DNA from: Okapia johnstoni
Taxonomy: Eukaryota; Chordata; Mammalia; Artiodactyla; Giraffidae
Direction: 5' to 3'
DNA length: 64,000 nucleotides
Assembly: GCA_024291935.2 (NCBI GenBank)
Contig: CM044306.1
Span: forward strand, 23,891,501 to 23,955,500
Shown here in pieces: positions 10,606 through 22,000 of this stretch. The notes beneath the pieces were generated by a model, which saw nothing but the letters and a program-made list of their open reading frames with translations, was not told the DNA's origin and did not search any database. The translations under genes were made by a program, and so were the position numbers. Numbering within the stretch: position 1 is the stretch's first letter; every line of letters begins with the position of its first letter.

Positions 10606-11879
10606 TAACCTAATCTCCAGTCTTAGTTAGCCCCCATATCTAGCAGCTGAAAACAGATGTGGAAGATTTTCTTTGTAGGTCTAAATATAAATTCTCATTT
10701 CTTTAATATTCAGTTATAAAGGGTTGTACTTGCAGCCTTCCCTTGACACTTACATTGGAAATATCAGACTGATCTTTTTCTTCTATGCTGTCAAGTTTAG
10801 CTCCCTCAACCAGCAACAAAACAACCAATTGATAAGACATAACTGAGTTTATTCTTACCGCAGTAAGGAAGACTACCACCTCAACAGTAAGCTGTGTGTG
10901 TGTAGGAGGTGTCAACTCTTAGTGCTTTTCAAAAGACTAGGAAGTAACATTAATGGAAATATATCCAGGATTCTGAGATCACTCAGGGCAGTAGACAGAG
11001 TTTTAGATAGAAGAGTATTATTTTGGTAACTCAGAAGGTAATTAGAACTTTCAACACAAACCCCACTCCGGGATTTACTCATCATTTCCCACCATCCTTT
11101 CATCTCAGTTGAGTGCCACCAACTGTGTGAGAAAGCAGAATTAGAAACACTCATTCTCCTGCCTGAAACCTCAAGTGGTTTCAGGGGCAAAAGTTCCCTC
11201 GTTAAATGACACAGAAAAGTTACCTTTCAGATTTAGACAAATGCTGCACCTTGGAGAAGGGGCACTTCTGAATTTAATCTTCCATAGTCAGCATGTTCCG
11301 TGTTAAGAAATAATTATCCTGACATGATAAAAGAGGGACTTTATCCAGGACTATTGCAATGGGTACATTACACTAAAGGAGAGAGATTGCACTAGACTCC
11401 AAATACAATAAGGACAAGTGGATGGAAAATTACTAAGAGAAGACATCAAGGTGGGGGGATTGTTGCTAAAGCTACTTACAGGATTCTTGCTGCAGACAGG
11501 CCAGGGTTTCATCAGATATCAAAAGGTGGGGGAATTTTCTCTAAACTGACTTAGCAGGAATTCTTGCTGAGTTTATTCTTAACCCAATTAGGCAGAGCAC
11601 TACTTTGACAGAGTTAACATTAAAGAATAATTTCTTCCTAGAGGGGAAATGATGAACCACAAACTAGGGCACCCAGGGAGATGGCTGGGTCTCCCTGGGC
11701 AGGTGGGAGGCATGATTAAATGCCAAAGGCATTCTCATCTGTAAGACTCTTGGTGAAGTATTTTGTGGAGGCAGGAGAAAAATGAAGATGATCTTTCAAC
11801 GGCCCTTCAAATGTATGGAGCTTTCTCATTCAAAACTGAAAGAATTTTTTTTTTTTTTTTTAAGTGAATGTCTCGTTCT
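10606..11879. other. Upstream flank of CALCOCO2, no gene
   Basis: Non-coding DNA 5' of the promoter. A run of about 16 T at 11846-11863 marks the distal edge of the GC-rich region. I see no exon of the upstream neighbour expected from human synteny (TTLL6). Confidence 0.5.
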
Positions 11880-12059
11880 AGGGGAAGAAATAAGCTCCTT
11901 GGAATGCGGTTGCTGCTCCGGAACACACGAGGTGACGGAAAACCCTGGAAGCCATGCACCTGAACACTACAAGTCCCCTAAAGCACCGCGGTGAGGGCGG
12001 GACTTGCTGACCGTTATGACGTGTGGACGGGGTCAGACGGGACGGCTCTTCCCTGGGTT

Positions 12060-12125
12060 TTTAGCCCCGCCTCTGTCCCCCTCCGTGCCTTGTTGCTGTT
12101 GCGCCGCCGCTGGCTGCAGCCCCTG
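12060..12125 (+). other. CALCOCO2: CALCOCO2 exon 1 (5'UTR), start approximate
   Basis: A GC-rich leader ends in gcagcccctg followed by a consensus donor, gtgagt, at 12126-12131. The first base is not determinable from sequence, so 12060 is a guess. Splicing to exon 2 at 18814 leaves ten untranslated bases before the start codon. No competing donor as strong lies nearby. Confidence 0.6.
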
Positions 12126-12283
12126 GTGAGTCTCTGGCGCGAGGGCGGGGAATTAGGGACAGTTGGGCCCTCAGGTTCTCCGACTTCACACTTTCAGTCT
12201 GAGAAAGGGCCATGAGCGGGCGGAGGTGCGGCTGGTTTCGGTTTCACCTCCTTTCATCTTTCTAGGGTGACCGTAAGTGGGAG

Positions 12284-12291
12284 TGACGTCA
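12284..12291. promoter_or_regulatory. CRE palindrome (CREB/ATF site)
   Basis: A perfect tgacgtca lies about 160 bases into the first intron, inside the CpG-rich region. Such full sites bind CREB/ATF dimers when unmethylated. Occupancy here is inferred, not shown. Confidence 0.5.
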
Positions 12292-12496
12292 TGGGGCCCC
12301 TGGAGCCTCTCCGCGGCTTTTGGAGGGTTGAGGGCAGTTTTCTGCCGAGGAGGGCAGGGCTTCAGTGCCCGGGACCGCCTGGGCGGTCCCTGGGACAGAA
12401 GGAATCCCCTGACCCGAGTGAGGGTCTTGGAAGTCACGGCGTCATGCCCCCCCCCGTCGCCGGCCGAGGTCGTGCTGGCTCCTTAATTCCTGTGCT

Positions 12497-12504
12497 TGAC
12501 GTCA
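12497..12504. promoter_or_regulatory. Second CRE palindrome
   Basis: A second perfect tgacgtca, 213 bases from the first and followed by tcgtcatcgcgg. A half-site (tgacg) also lies at 12018-12022, upstream of the first exon. Confidence 0.5.
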
Positions 12505-12529
12505 TCGTCATCGCGGTCGGCCTGGTGGC

Positions 12530-12605
12530 AGAAGCGGGACCCTGCCCAGTGACCCTAGGCAAGTTACTTTCTCTTTGGGTCTCAGTTTCCTCGTCGTTAT
12601 CACTG
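12530..12605 (+). repeat. MIR fragment
   Basis: The phrase ccctaggcaagttactttctc followed by gggtctcagtttcctcgtc matches the MIR core. It is embedded in the CpG-rich region. Confidence 0.6.
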
Positions 12606-12659
12606 AAGCCCCCTTCGTTCAGTTGCCGTTTGTAATTGGAGGAGATGTTCTAGACAGCT

Positions 12660-13334
12660 GAGAAGAGAGAGCAGCTGGAGTGCGGTGACCTACTTCTTTA
12701 CCATCGATCTCCTGTAGTCCACCCCCCCAACACTCCCCCCAATTTAGTTCGGGGGCTAATGTTCCCACTTTTATTTATTTATTGAGTTCAACCCTCCTGG
12801 ACAGTAAACTTGTTTTCTATCGCTCGGATTCTTTGCTTCTGATGTAAGCCAACAAGTAGCCCTGGTTGGAGCCGAGTAGGATAATATAAAAGATAGGTAA
12901 CAGCTACACTACTACAAAAACCTTTAAAAGCAAAAGACTTTAATACAGTAGGCCTTTGTAGATTATGTAGATGATTAAGGAATGATTAAGGAATATCCTT
13001 AATGATTAAGAAATATCCAGGTGACTCACTTTCACAGATGCTTTCAGAGGGCCTCTATCTGAAACTCTACCCTTTTGCAGAAATGACATCTGTGGAGTGG
13101 AAAGGATTCTGAGAAGGGTAGTAAGAGTTACACAACACTAACACATCCTGCGGACTTTGGAGTCAGAATACAAATAGGGCTCTTCAAATTTTTTTGACTG
13201 TGCTTATTAATATAGTACCATGCTTCCTCATTTTCTTATATGAAGACAGTTAAACTCTGTCTTCACTTCCTTTTTCCTTCACTTGGAATCATCATTATAG
13301 CCGGAAAGTTTCGTAGAGATTTTCTTGCCCGATC
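12660..13334. other. CALCOCO2 intron 1, unremarkable
   Basis: Intronic DNA with C-runs near 12720-12745 and a short duplication of atgattaaggaatat near 12972-13012. No gene is visible. Confidence 0.5.
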
Positions 13335-13455
13335 CGTGCATTTTTACAGATGAGGAAACTGAGGTTTAAAAGGTAGTATGACTTGGCCAAGATCTCAGAG
13401 CTAGTTAGTGGCAGAACTAATGGACCCAGGTCCCTTGGCTCCTAGCTTAGTTCCC
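13335..13455 (-). repeat. MIR SINE (antisense)
   Basis: tttttacagatgaggaaactgaggtttaaaaggt, then cttggccaagatctcagagctagttagtggcagaa, is the complement of the MIR core. Confidence 0.75.
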
Positions 13456-14712
13456 TTTCTGCTACACATAAACACTGTCACTACCCTTGTCACTTCAAGG
13501 GTTAGCATAATCACCCTCTTCACAGAAAAAGTATAAAATCCCAGTAAAGTAAAATGAAAGAAAATGGAGATTGAGTACACAGCTTTGAGCTTTTTGCACT
13601 TTCTTCTGGTTGCTCAGAACTGTTTCTCTGTTTTTTCTTAGTACTTTTGGCACAGTGATGTTGTGGTATATGGGATGAAGGCTGCTTAGAATAAGCTGGG
13701 TAACAAATCCAAACAATTATTAGTGAATTAGGCATTAAAAGTCTCCTGGGGGTATAAAATTTACTTAAGTCACTCAAAGATTTTAGGTGAGGAACTAGAA
13801 TGAACTTGGAAAATTTGGATTAGAGCAAGTGGCTGTAATAATCTGAGGACCAGTGACTATGTATCTTTGCTTTTGCTCCCCATCTCACGGCCATCTACAC
13901 ATCTGTAATAGCTATTATCAGTGTTCTCTAAAGGGTAGTTTTGTGGAAGCATCTCTTCCAGGGCCAGGGGGAATGGGATTCAAATCAGTTCATCCATTTT
14001 GCTAATTGCTAGTAGTTTAGAAAGTTAAGTAAGCAGAAGGATGAAGGAATTGGGTCGGATGTGTGTTTTGTTTTTAACTGTTCCCAAATGAAGAATTGAT
14101 TAGCATTTCTCTCTGGGCTTCAGATGCATTTGCTTTCTGTGAACTAATCCAGGGAAACTTATCTATAGTCTTCATTTCTCATGAAACATGTGCCTACTGG
14201 TATAAAAGGCTAACATAAAAATGTTGGACATTTGTGTGGTAGAATTTTAGTTTTGTTTTTTTTAAATAATGTTATTCTTCCTGATTTAGCATAATGAGGA
14301 AAATTCTTTAGGAAAATTGGTAAGATGATTTGGTTGAATATTTGCATTGTTATAACCTAATCAGAAAGTTAAAACATTTTTTAATTTTTCTGCTAAAAAG
14401 TGTTATCAGTGTAGTTTACAGATTCATTCAGAAAGAGCAGGAGTAGAACTGGCTTTTTTGTTCCTTTTCTTCAGGAGAATATAAGAGAATTTATGCCCTC
14501 ATGGAACAGTCCTAGGAGAGGTATATTAGTCTTGAGACGCTCATTGGATGAAAATGTGTCAGCTTTTCTTAGAAGCTAGGAGCCAGTTCAGGAGACTCAT
14601 TTTAAAATACATGCCTTCCTCCTCTGAGGACCTTAACCATTTCGGAAACTGAGATTGAAAAAAAAAAAGTAACTATGTCAGAGTCCCATCTATTGGCCTT
14701 GAAATCAAAAGG
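13456..14712. other. CALCOCO2 intron 1, no gene
   Basis: Unique-looking intronic DNA. Short frames on the - strand (13495-13777) overlap in two frames and lack any recognisable domain. Confidence 0.5.
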
Positions 14713-15255
14713 CTTGCTCCTTGGAATAAAAGCTATGACAAACCTAGAAAACATATTAAAAAGCAGAGACATTACTTTGCTGACAAAGGTTCATATAGTC
14801 AAAGCTATTTTTCCAGTGGTTCATGTACGGATATGAGAGTTGGACCATAAAGAAGGCTTAGCGCCAAAAAATTGATACCTTCAAATTGTGGTGCTGGAGA
14901 AGACTCTTGAGAGTTGAGTCTCTTGGACTTCAAGGAGATCAAACCAGTCAATCCTAAAGGAAATCAATGCTGAATATTCACTGGTGAGACTGATACTGAA
15001 GCTGAAGCTCCAATATTTTGGCCACCTGATGCAAAGAGCCAACCAACTCACTGGAAAAGATGACGCTGGGAAAGATTGAGGGCAGGAGGAGAAGGGGGCG
15101 ACAGAGGATGAGTTGGTTGGATGCCATCATTGACTCAGTGGACATGGGTTTGAGCAAACGCTAGGAGATAGTGAAGGACAGGGAAGTCTGGTGTGCTGCA
15201 ATCCATGGGGTCACAAAGAGTCAGACACGACTTAGTGATTGAACAACAGCAAAGA
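14713..15255 (+). mobile_element. BovB LINE 3' fragment
   Basis: Sense-strand BovB from the C-terminal region of ORF2 (cttggaataaaagctatgac) to the 3' end (agtcagacacgacttagtg). Stops and frameshifts break the reading frame, and there is no intact reverse transcriptase. Confidence 0.88.
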
Positions 15256-15633
15256 TTCCATTGGCTGTACACTCGAGCCTCAGAGCATGAGCTCTGTCAT
15301 GTCCTTTGTGTACATACGCTGTCATTTCTTCAGTGTTCTGTTCTGAGCTAACTTACAGACTGATTGTTTGTCTAGTAAAGAAAGAGAGGCAGTACCAAAC
15401 TCCCCTACCCTTGACTGGTTCTGCCTTTCAGAGTAGCATACATTTGCAAAACAGCATGCCAGAGTTTGAGTGTGTGGAAGGTAGGTAATGGAGTGTGAAT
15501 TTTATGGGTCCTTAAGGAAATCAAATCTGCGCCTTTTATTTTTTTGGCACCACGCCACTTGAACCAGCTCTGCCCGCTGAACCAGCTATACCAAGAACTG
15601 ACATAACACTTGGAGATTTTCATCTCTTTACCC
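15256..15633. other. CALCOCO2 intron 1, no gene
   Basis: Intronic DNA. The short open frames here (15306-15488 on +, 15405-15623 on -) have no recognisable features. Confidence 0.45.
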
Positions 15634-15757
15634 TACTTTATTTTTTATTTTTTTGGCCACATTGTGTGGCTTGTAGGGTCTCAGTTCCCCAACCAGAGAC
15701 TGAATCCCGGCCATAGCAGTGAAAGCCCAGAATCCTAACCACTTAGCCACCAGCAAC
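15634..15757 (-). repeat. CHR-type SINE (antisense)
   Basis: A T-rich lead (tatttttttggccacattg) is followed by ggtctcagttccccaaccag and the complement of the SINE head near ctaaccacttagccaccag. Confidence 0.83.
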
Positions 15758-15934
15758 TCGCTCCTCACCCTATTTTAGAAAAGAGAAAACTGAGAAACAG
15801 CAGCTTCTCCAAAGACACAGAACAAATTAGGAGCAGAGCTAAAGACAAGAATTAGCACCACCATCATACACACCATTGTTTACTTATAAAGCTCCTTCCT
15901 TTTACTTTTTGATGAATTACATGCGTATCTTATT

Positions 15935-16060
15935 CATTCATTTATTCTGTGAGTACTTAGTTAGTGATTACTATGGGCTAGCATTAGTGTTGTACATACA
16001 GTTATGATAGTGTTATGAAGGAAAAGAACAGAGAGTATGATGGTACTTAGGTTAATTGAG
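15935..16060 (+). repeat. L2 LINE fragment
   Basis: cattcatttattctgtgagtac, then ttactatgggctagcattagtg, resembles the L2 3' end. Diverged and assigned by eye. Confidence 0.5.
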
Positions 16061-17410
16061 ACAGGGCCTGAAGTCACTCTTACCTGAGGTATTTATCATT
16101 ATCCATAGTAAAGCATAGAGCAAGTCACATGCTCAGATAAATGGTGCTCCAGGCTTAGGACCCAGGGGCTATGCTGGCCTCAGTGGACTGAAGACCACTA
16201 GGAAAGACAGGGGTCTGCAAGCTGAAAAATCTCCCTACCCATTCTCCTGCAGCATTCATCAGATCATCAGGCCATAGCTTATCAGGAGGAACAAGTACTG
16301 GCTTAGACTGGAATGTGACTCTCCTTTCCTTAGAAAAACTGATCTGAGTTTTGACATTGAGCATGTGGCCAAACTGTGTCACAAACCAGAAAGCCAATAC
16401 ATTTCTTAGTTCCTCAGTTCAGTCCCTAGAACAGACAGTTGAGTACCTCAAAGTCCTCTTGCCTTCTCTGTGAAAAAACTTACTTCTGGGGGAACTGGAA
16501 GAGGAGGCCTGTTTGCTTAGAGTTCAAAATAAAACCAGGAAATAAGTGGGTGGGGCAGAGCCAGAAGAGCTACTGTGTTTTTTGGTTATTGTAATTACTT
16601 TTTTTTTTTTAAGTTGTGTTTGCATGTGTGTATATACAATCTTCAAACATGTCTAGCAGCTGAATCTGTAAGGTATTATGTTGTTTTTGCATATGTACAG
16701 CTCTTTCTTCATCTGCTGTGTAGAGCTGCAGTATTGTTTTCATTTCCCAGTACAGCTGAGGGTTGAGTAACATGGACTCACTAAATGTTAGACCAAGGAG
16801 GCATTTAGAACACAGGACATGTGACTTTTGAAGGGCAGGAAGTTATCAGGTCCTAACAGTTCTCAAGACTTTGTTTCTTTTATGTATTGTTTTTTTCTCC
16901 TCAGTAGTTCCCCACCCTTGATCACATTTTATGTGTACTATGACCTCGAAAGGTGAAATACAGCTTACTGTCTCCATTTTATAGAGATCCAAACTTGCTT
17001 GCTGTCCTCCAAACATGGACTGCATTTTTCTGTTTCTTTGCTTCTATGCATGCTGTTATATTCATCTGAAGTTTCCTCACCCCCAAACACCTAATCTTTG
17101 TCAAAACCCTAATCTTCTTTGAGGACTTACCCAGGATTCCACTCACTGCTCAAAGCTTTTCTTTATTTTCCTAACCAGTTTCATCTCTCTCCCTCTTTTG
17201 AAGCCAGGAGCATTTTGCATGTATTTATCCATTTGGCAGTCACTTAAATTCTCATCTAACCTCCATATCAGATTGCGACCCTTTTGAGGGCAAAGACTGT
17301 ATGCCAGAAAAGAGAAAAAAAAAAAACCCCACAAAAGTAATAATCACATCTGTTAAGCCCTCTCTTTATGCAGACTTTGTCCAAGTACTTTATTCTGTCA
17401 CTCAGCATAA
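16061..17410. other. CALCOCO2 intron 1, no gene
   Basis: Contains T-rich runs (around 16600) and no recognised repeat beyond low-complexity DNA. Open frames here, such as 16155-16397 on the - strand, lack splice or domain support. Confidence 0.45.
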
Positions 17411-17605
17411 CTTTAGGAGCTTCCTAGTTGGCTCAGTGATAAAGAATCTGCCTGCCAAGCAGGAGACACAGGTTCGATTCCCTGGAGAGGGAAGTGGCAA
17501 CCCACTCCGGTATGCTTGCCTGGGAAATCCCACGGACAGAGAAGCTTGACAGGCTACAGTTCATGGCATCACAAAGAGTGGGACATAACTTAGCAATTAA
17601 ACATG
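17411..17605 (+). repeat. Bov-tA SINE
   Basis: gagcttcctagttggctcag head, caggttcgattccctgg box and a truncated module through cacaaagagtgggacataac. Confidence 0.85.
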
Positions 17606-17652
17606 CCTTTACTTTGTGTGAATTGCCTACTCTATGGCAGGTACTGTCTATT

Positions 17653-18087
17653 ATAGGCATACCTAGTTTTATTGTGTTTCACAGATACTTTTGACATTTT
17701 TTACCAAATTGAAAGTTTGTGGCAACCAGTATCTTAAGGAAGTCTGCTGGTGCCATTTTTCTATCTGCATTTGCTCACTCATGTCTCATTTTGATAATTC
17801 TTACAATGTTTCAGACTTTTTCATTATTTTTATATTTATTAGGGTGATCTGTGATCAGTCATCTTTAATGTTACTTTTGGAGCTTTTGGCACTTTTTAAC
17901 AATAAAATATTTTTAATTAAGGTATGTACATTGTTTTTTTAGACATAATGCTACTGAGCACTTAATGGATTATAATGTAAACAGAATTTTTATATGCACC
18001 AGGAAACCAAAAAATTGTGTGACACACTTTTATTCAGGATGTGCTTTATTGAGATGGTCTGGAACTAAACCTTCAAGGTATACCTAT
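17653..18087 (+). mobile_element. Tigger1-type DNA transposon, internally deleted
   Basis: Terminal inverted repeats ataggcatacct (left) and aggtatacctat (right) bracket 435 bp. The left side matches the Tigger1 5' end (gtgatctgtgatcagtcatc) and the right side its 3' end (aattaaggtatgtacattg). The transposase gene between them is missing. It is a non-autonomous fossil. Confidence 0.85.
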
Positions 18088-18129
18088 ATTTCAGTTAATG
18101 CTCACACATACACACAAAGAATGAGGTAG

Positions 18130-18275
18130 ATGTTATCAGCCCCATTTTACAGATGAGGAACCATGCACAGAGTCCAGTTAAATAAACTACCCAAGCGCAT
18201 ACATTTTACAGGTGGTGAAGCTGGAATTTGAACTCCAGCATTTTGATTTCTGAACCTGTGCTTGTCACCACTGCA
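18130..18275 (-). repeat. MIR SINE (antisense)
   Basis: ccccattttacagatgaggaa, then gctggaatttgaactccagc and ctgtgcttgtcaccactgc, is the complement of MIR. Confidence 0.8.
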
Positions 18276-18813
18276 TGTCAGATAATCTCTTTCTCTCTTG
18301 CCTATCTATCTGCACTCATTCCCAGCCCCTAGCAGAGTGCTTTAATATTAAGAAGGATATGATAATTACAGGATGAATGGAATTGAATAGAGAAGCTGAA
18401 ATCTAGAGAAATTGACGTTCCAAAAGTCACAGGGCTTGTTGGGATAAAAAATCTAGAATCTTAAGCCTTACAGTTCCCAGCTCAGGGCATTTACCTCTAG
18501 GCTGGCTTACTTAAGGCATTTAGAGGAAAGGGAGAAAATTAGCTATGAGCAGAGGATAAGGATATAATGAGGATGGTGGTGCCTGTGGTGAAGAGGTCAA
18601 AGGTAGTCTCAGAAAATTCTTAAAGCATAGGAAGTTGTGAATGCAAAGTGGCTCATAGTGAAACAGAAAGCAAGTTGTGTGATCTCAATACTTGTCAGGC
18701 TTTTGCTTTTCCTGACTTGCCCTGAACGGAATGTTCCCTGGGTGAGAGCCCAGAAATTTCTGGCATTTCAGACAAGCCTTTTGAGCCTTATTCTGTCCCA
18801 TCTCTCTTAACAG
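18276..18813. other. End of intron 1 with exon 2 acceptor
   Basis: Unremarkable until the pyrimidine-rich acceptor tctctcttaacag, which ends at 18813 and is a strong consensus 3' splice site. The first intron runs from 12126 to 18813. Confidence 0.75.
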
Positions 18814-19003
18814 GACCCCTACCATGGAAGAGACAGGAGAAGATTCCCCCACATCAGCTGTCTTGCTGGACCACTGTCATTTCTCTCAGGTCATCTTTAA
18901 CAGTGTGGAGAAGTTCTACATCCCTGGAGGGGACATCACGTGCTATTACACCCTCACCCAGCATTTCATTCCCCGTCGAAAGGATTGGATTGGCATCTTT
19001 AGA
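18814..19003 (+). CDS. CALCOCO2: CALCOCO2 exon 2 (start codon, SKICH part 1)
   Basis: Ten untranslated bases, then the ATG at 18824 and 60 codons beginning [18 protein letters not shown]. The acceptor is cttaacag; the donor is aga|gtaagt with phase 0. It encodes the first beta-strands of the SKICH domain, including the [14 protein letters not shown] segment. Confidence 0.96.
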
Positions 19004-22000
19004 GTAAGTGTTAATTTAGTACCGAATGATTAGGAACCAGAGGTGAATCTTAGTTACCTGAGTGTGTGTCTGTCTCTGTATTATAAGCATTTTGCATATA
19101 TGTGTGACCAGTGTTAAAATCCTAAACTAAGCTCCCTAGCACTTCCCCTTTCACACATCAACATGTGCTATAGGACTCAAATTTTAATTTCAGTCTTAAG
19201 CTAAAATACAATAGCAAATCATACAGTCCCCAAGTTTTATTACACTTTCAAAGACCAAATGTAAATATGTTTTAAATTAATATTCATCTATGACTTGACT
19301 GAGGTGGATGGCCTGTTACATAATTTCTGTGAATTAATGTCACTTGCTTACTTAGTACAGTGTTTAATTTTTTTTCATATGAGTATTACCAATCTGGAAA
19401 GGATGTTGAAAAGTTAATACCCTGCATCCAAGAAGTTTGTTCCTGAATAAGTGTGTCTTGCTTCTTTGTGAAGATTTCCAAGAACAGAAAGCTCATGAGC
19501 TCCTTTGGTTTCCTCTTCCAGTGTCTAATCACCATGTTAGTTCAAGTACAGAAATGCTACTTTTTTATTACAGTCAATTTATTCTCTACCTCCCCTTCTT
19601 TCCCACCATGTCCCTCGCTATCTCTAACATTCCCCCTGCCACAGACACATACACTCACTCATTTACTCACATACCATAACTACAAATTGTCCTATTTCCA
19701 GGGACAAGAAATAAAGGTCAAACATACATTATTTACACTGCATAGTTCCAGCATCAGTGACCTTTGTTTTGACACCTCAGTATGTAATGTGCTTGTTTGC
19801 CAACACTGTTCATCCTGAAATCAAACGTCATTCTTGAGTGCAGTGTGTAAGAGCTGGTGCTAATTCACATCCCTCATCAAATTCGTTCTCTTAATTGTTT
19901 GGAATTTCAAGCTAAGTGAAAGAGTGATGGAAGCTGGAGGTAACAAGGCTGGTGTTTAGAGGTGGGGATAGTGGACAAGCAGAGGGACACTGGTGAATAT
20001 CATGACAGCTCCTGAGACTGCAGGACATTGACTCATTAGACTAAAGGTGTCCTAACAGAAACCTGACACAGCAGGATGTTTTCTGTCTTGAAAGAAGATG
20101 GCAACTGTTTTTTTTTCTCCCCCATATGTATCTAAGCTGTCCAGAAGAACTTTCTATGATTAACACTGACAAGTAGAATTTCTAGGAAGGAGCTATACTG
20201 GCTGCTTCGCTGTCCAGTATAGTAAGCTCTCGCCACATGTGGCTAATGGCACTTAAAATGTAGTTAGTGTAACTGAGTAACTAAATTTTAAATTTTATTT
20301 AATTTTAATTTAAGTAGCTTCATATCCTTTAAATTAAATAGCTTCAATATGCTAGCTAATGGTAGCATATTAGACAGTACAGGTATATATAATTGAAAAA
20401 AGAATGATTAAAGATTACTTACAGCTTCTCAGAGGTAATCTAACTTTTTTTTTCCATTTTGCTCAGGCTGATTGTTTATAATTCCAAGCCTTAGCAACTT
20501 CCAGCAAGGACGTCACTCTAAACCAAATGAAAGGATTATGCTTTTTAAAAATAAATGTTTAATTAAAAGCATTGTGTATAGATTTTTTTTAGAGCACATT
20601 TTTTTGGCTGTGCCACTCAGCTTGCAGGGATCTTAGTTCCCTGACCAGGGATTGAACCCACGCCCTGACAATGAAAGTGCCAAGTCCTAACCACCAGACC
20701 ACCAGGGAATTCCCTAAAAGCTATTGATTTGACACCTACACTAAAGCCTGAAGGGCTTCCTTCATAGTTCAGTTGGTAAATCATCTGCTTGCAATGCAGG
20801 AGACCCAGGTTCAATTCCTGAGTCGGGAAGATCCCCTGGAGAAGGAAATGGCAACCCCCTCCAGTATTCTTGCCTGGAGACTTCCATGGACAGAGGAACC
20901 CAACAGGCTACAGTCTACAGGATCACAAGAGTCGGACACGACTTAGCATCTAAACCGCCAATCACCACCACTAAAGCTTGAAAGAAAATTTTAAAACTAA
21001 TAGAGAACACAAACGTTTTGAGAGCATATGATATGCTAGGTCTTTGATGGGGTTTTCTTTCCTTTCTTTTTTTTTTTTTTTGGTGTGTGTGTGGGTGTGT
21101 ATTTTCTAATTCAGTCCTCACAGCACAGCAGCCCCTGAGGTAAGCAGTTTTATTACTTGTGCACAGATGAATAAAGTGAATATCCTCAAGATGGTGATTT
21201 TCCCAAGGTCTCCCCGTTTGAAGACCTTTGTTTGACTCCCAAGCCTCTGCTTTTCTTCCTCTATTCTGTTGAATTCCTTTGAACAACAGATAGTTAATTA
21301 GAGAATTAAGGGCTGAATGTAAAGTTTTATCCTTCCTTTGTTGTTCACTCATCCAGTCGTGTCTGACTCTGCGACCCCATGGACTGTAGCACACCAGGGC
21401 TCCCTGCCCTCATTATCTCCCAGAGTTTGCCCAAGTTCGTGTTCATTGTGTCAGTGATGCCGTCCAACCATCTCATCCTCTGATGCCCTCTTCTCCTTCT
21501 GCCCTCAATCTTTCCCAACATCAAGGACTTTTCTAATGAGTCATATGTTCGCATCAGATGACCGAAATACTGGAGCTTCAGCTTCAGCATCAGTCCTCCC
21601 AGTGAATTTGCAGGGTTGATCTCCCTTAAGATTGACTGATTTGATCTCCTTGCTGTCCAAGGGACTTTCAGGAGTCTTCTCAGGCACCACAGTTCGAAGG
21701 CATCAATTCTTTGATGTTCTGCCTTCTTTATGATCTAGCTCACACAACCGTACGTGACCACTGGCAAGACCATAGCCTTGACTATATGAACCTTTGTCAG
21801 CAGAGTAATATCTCTGCTTTTCAATGCTAGTCCTTCCTAGCTCACTTCTAAAATGTTCCTGGTGTTCTTGCAGTGTAGTCTTAATCCTGCTCCTCAGCTC
21901 CACATCTGTCCTAACACCACTGGATCCTGGCACCCACGGGGCCCTCACAAAATGTTTCTGCATGTGCAGTATGCTCCATCTTCTCCATAAAGTGAAGGCT

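Larger units (their letters stand above)
11880..12650 (+). promoter_or_regulatory. CALCOCO2: CpG-rich CALCOCO2 promoter region
   Basis: Base composition changes sharply from AT-rich to GC-rich with many CpGs (caccgcggtgagggcggg, gttgcgccgccgctggctgc, gggcggaggtgcgg). No TATA box precedes the untranslated first exon, as expected of a housekeeping CpG-island promoter. The region covers the proposed transcription start, the first splice donor and two full CRE palindromes in the first intron. The CpG-island status is judged by eye. Confidence 0.75.
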
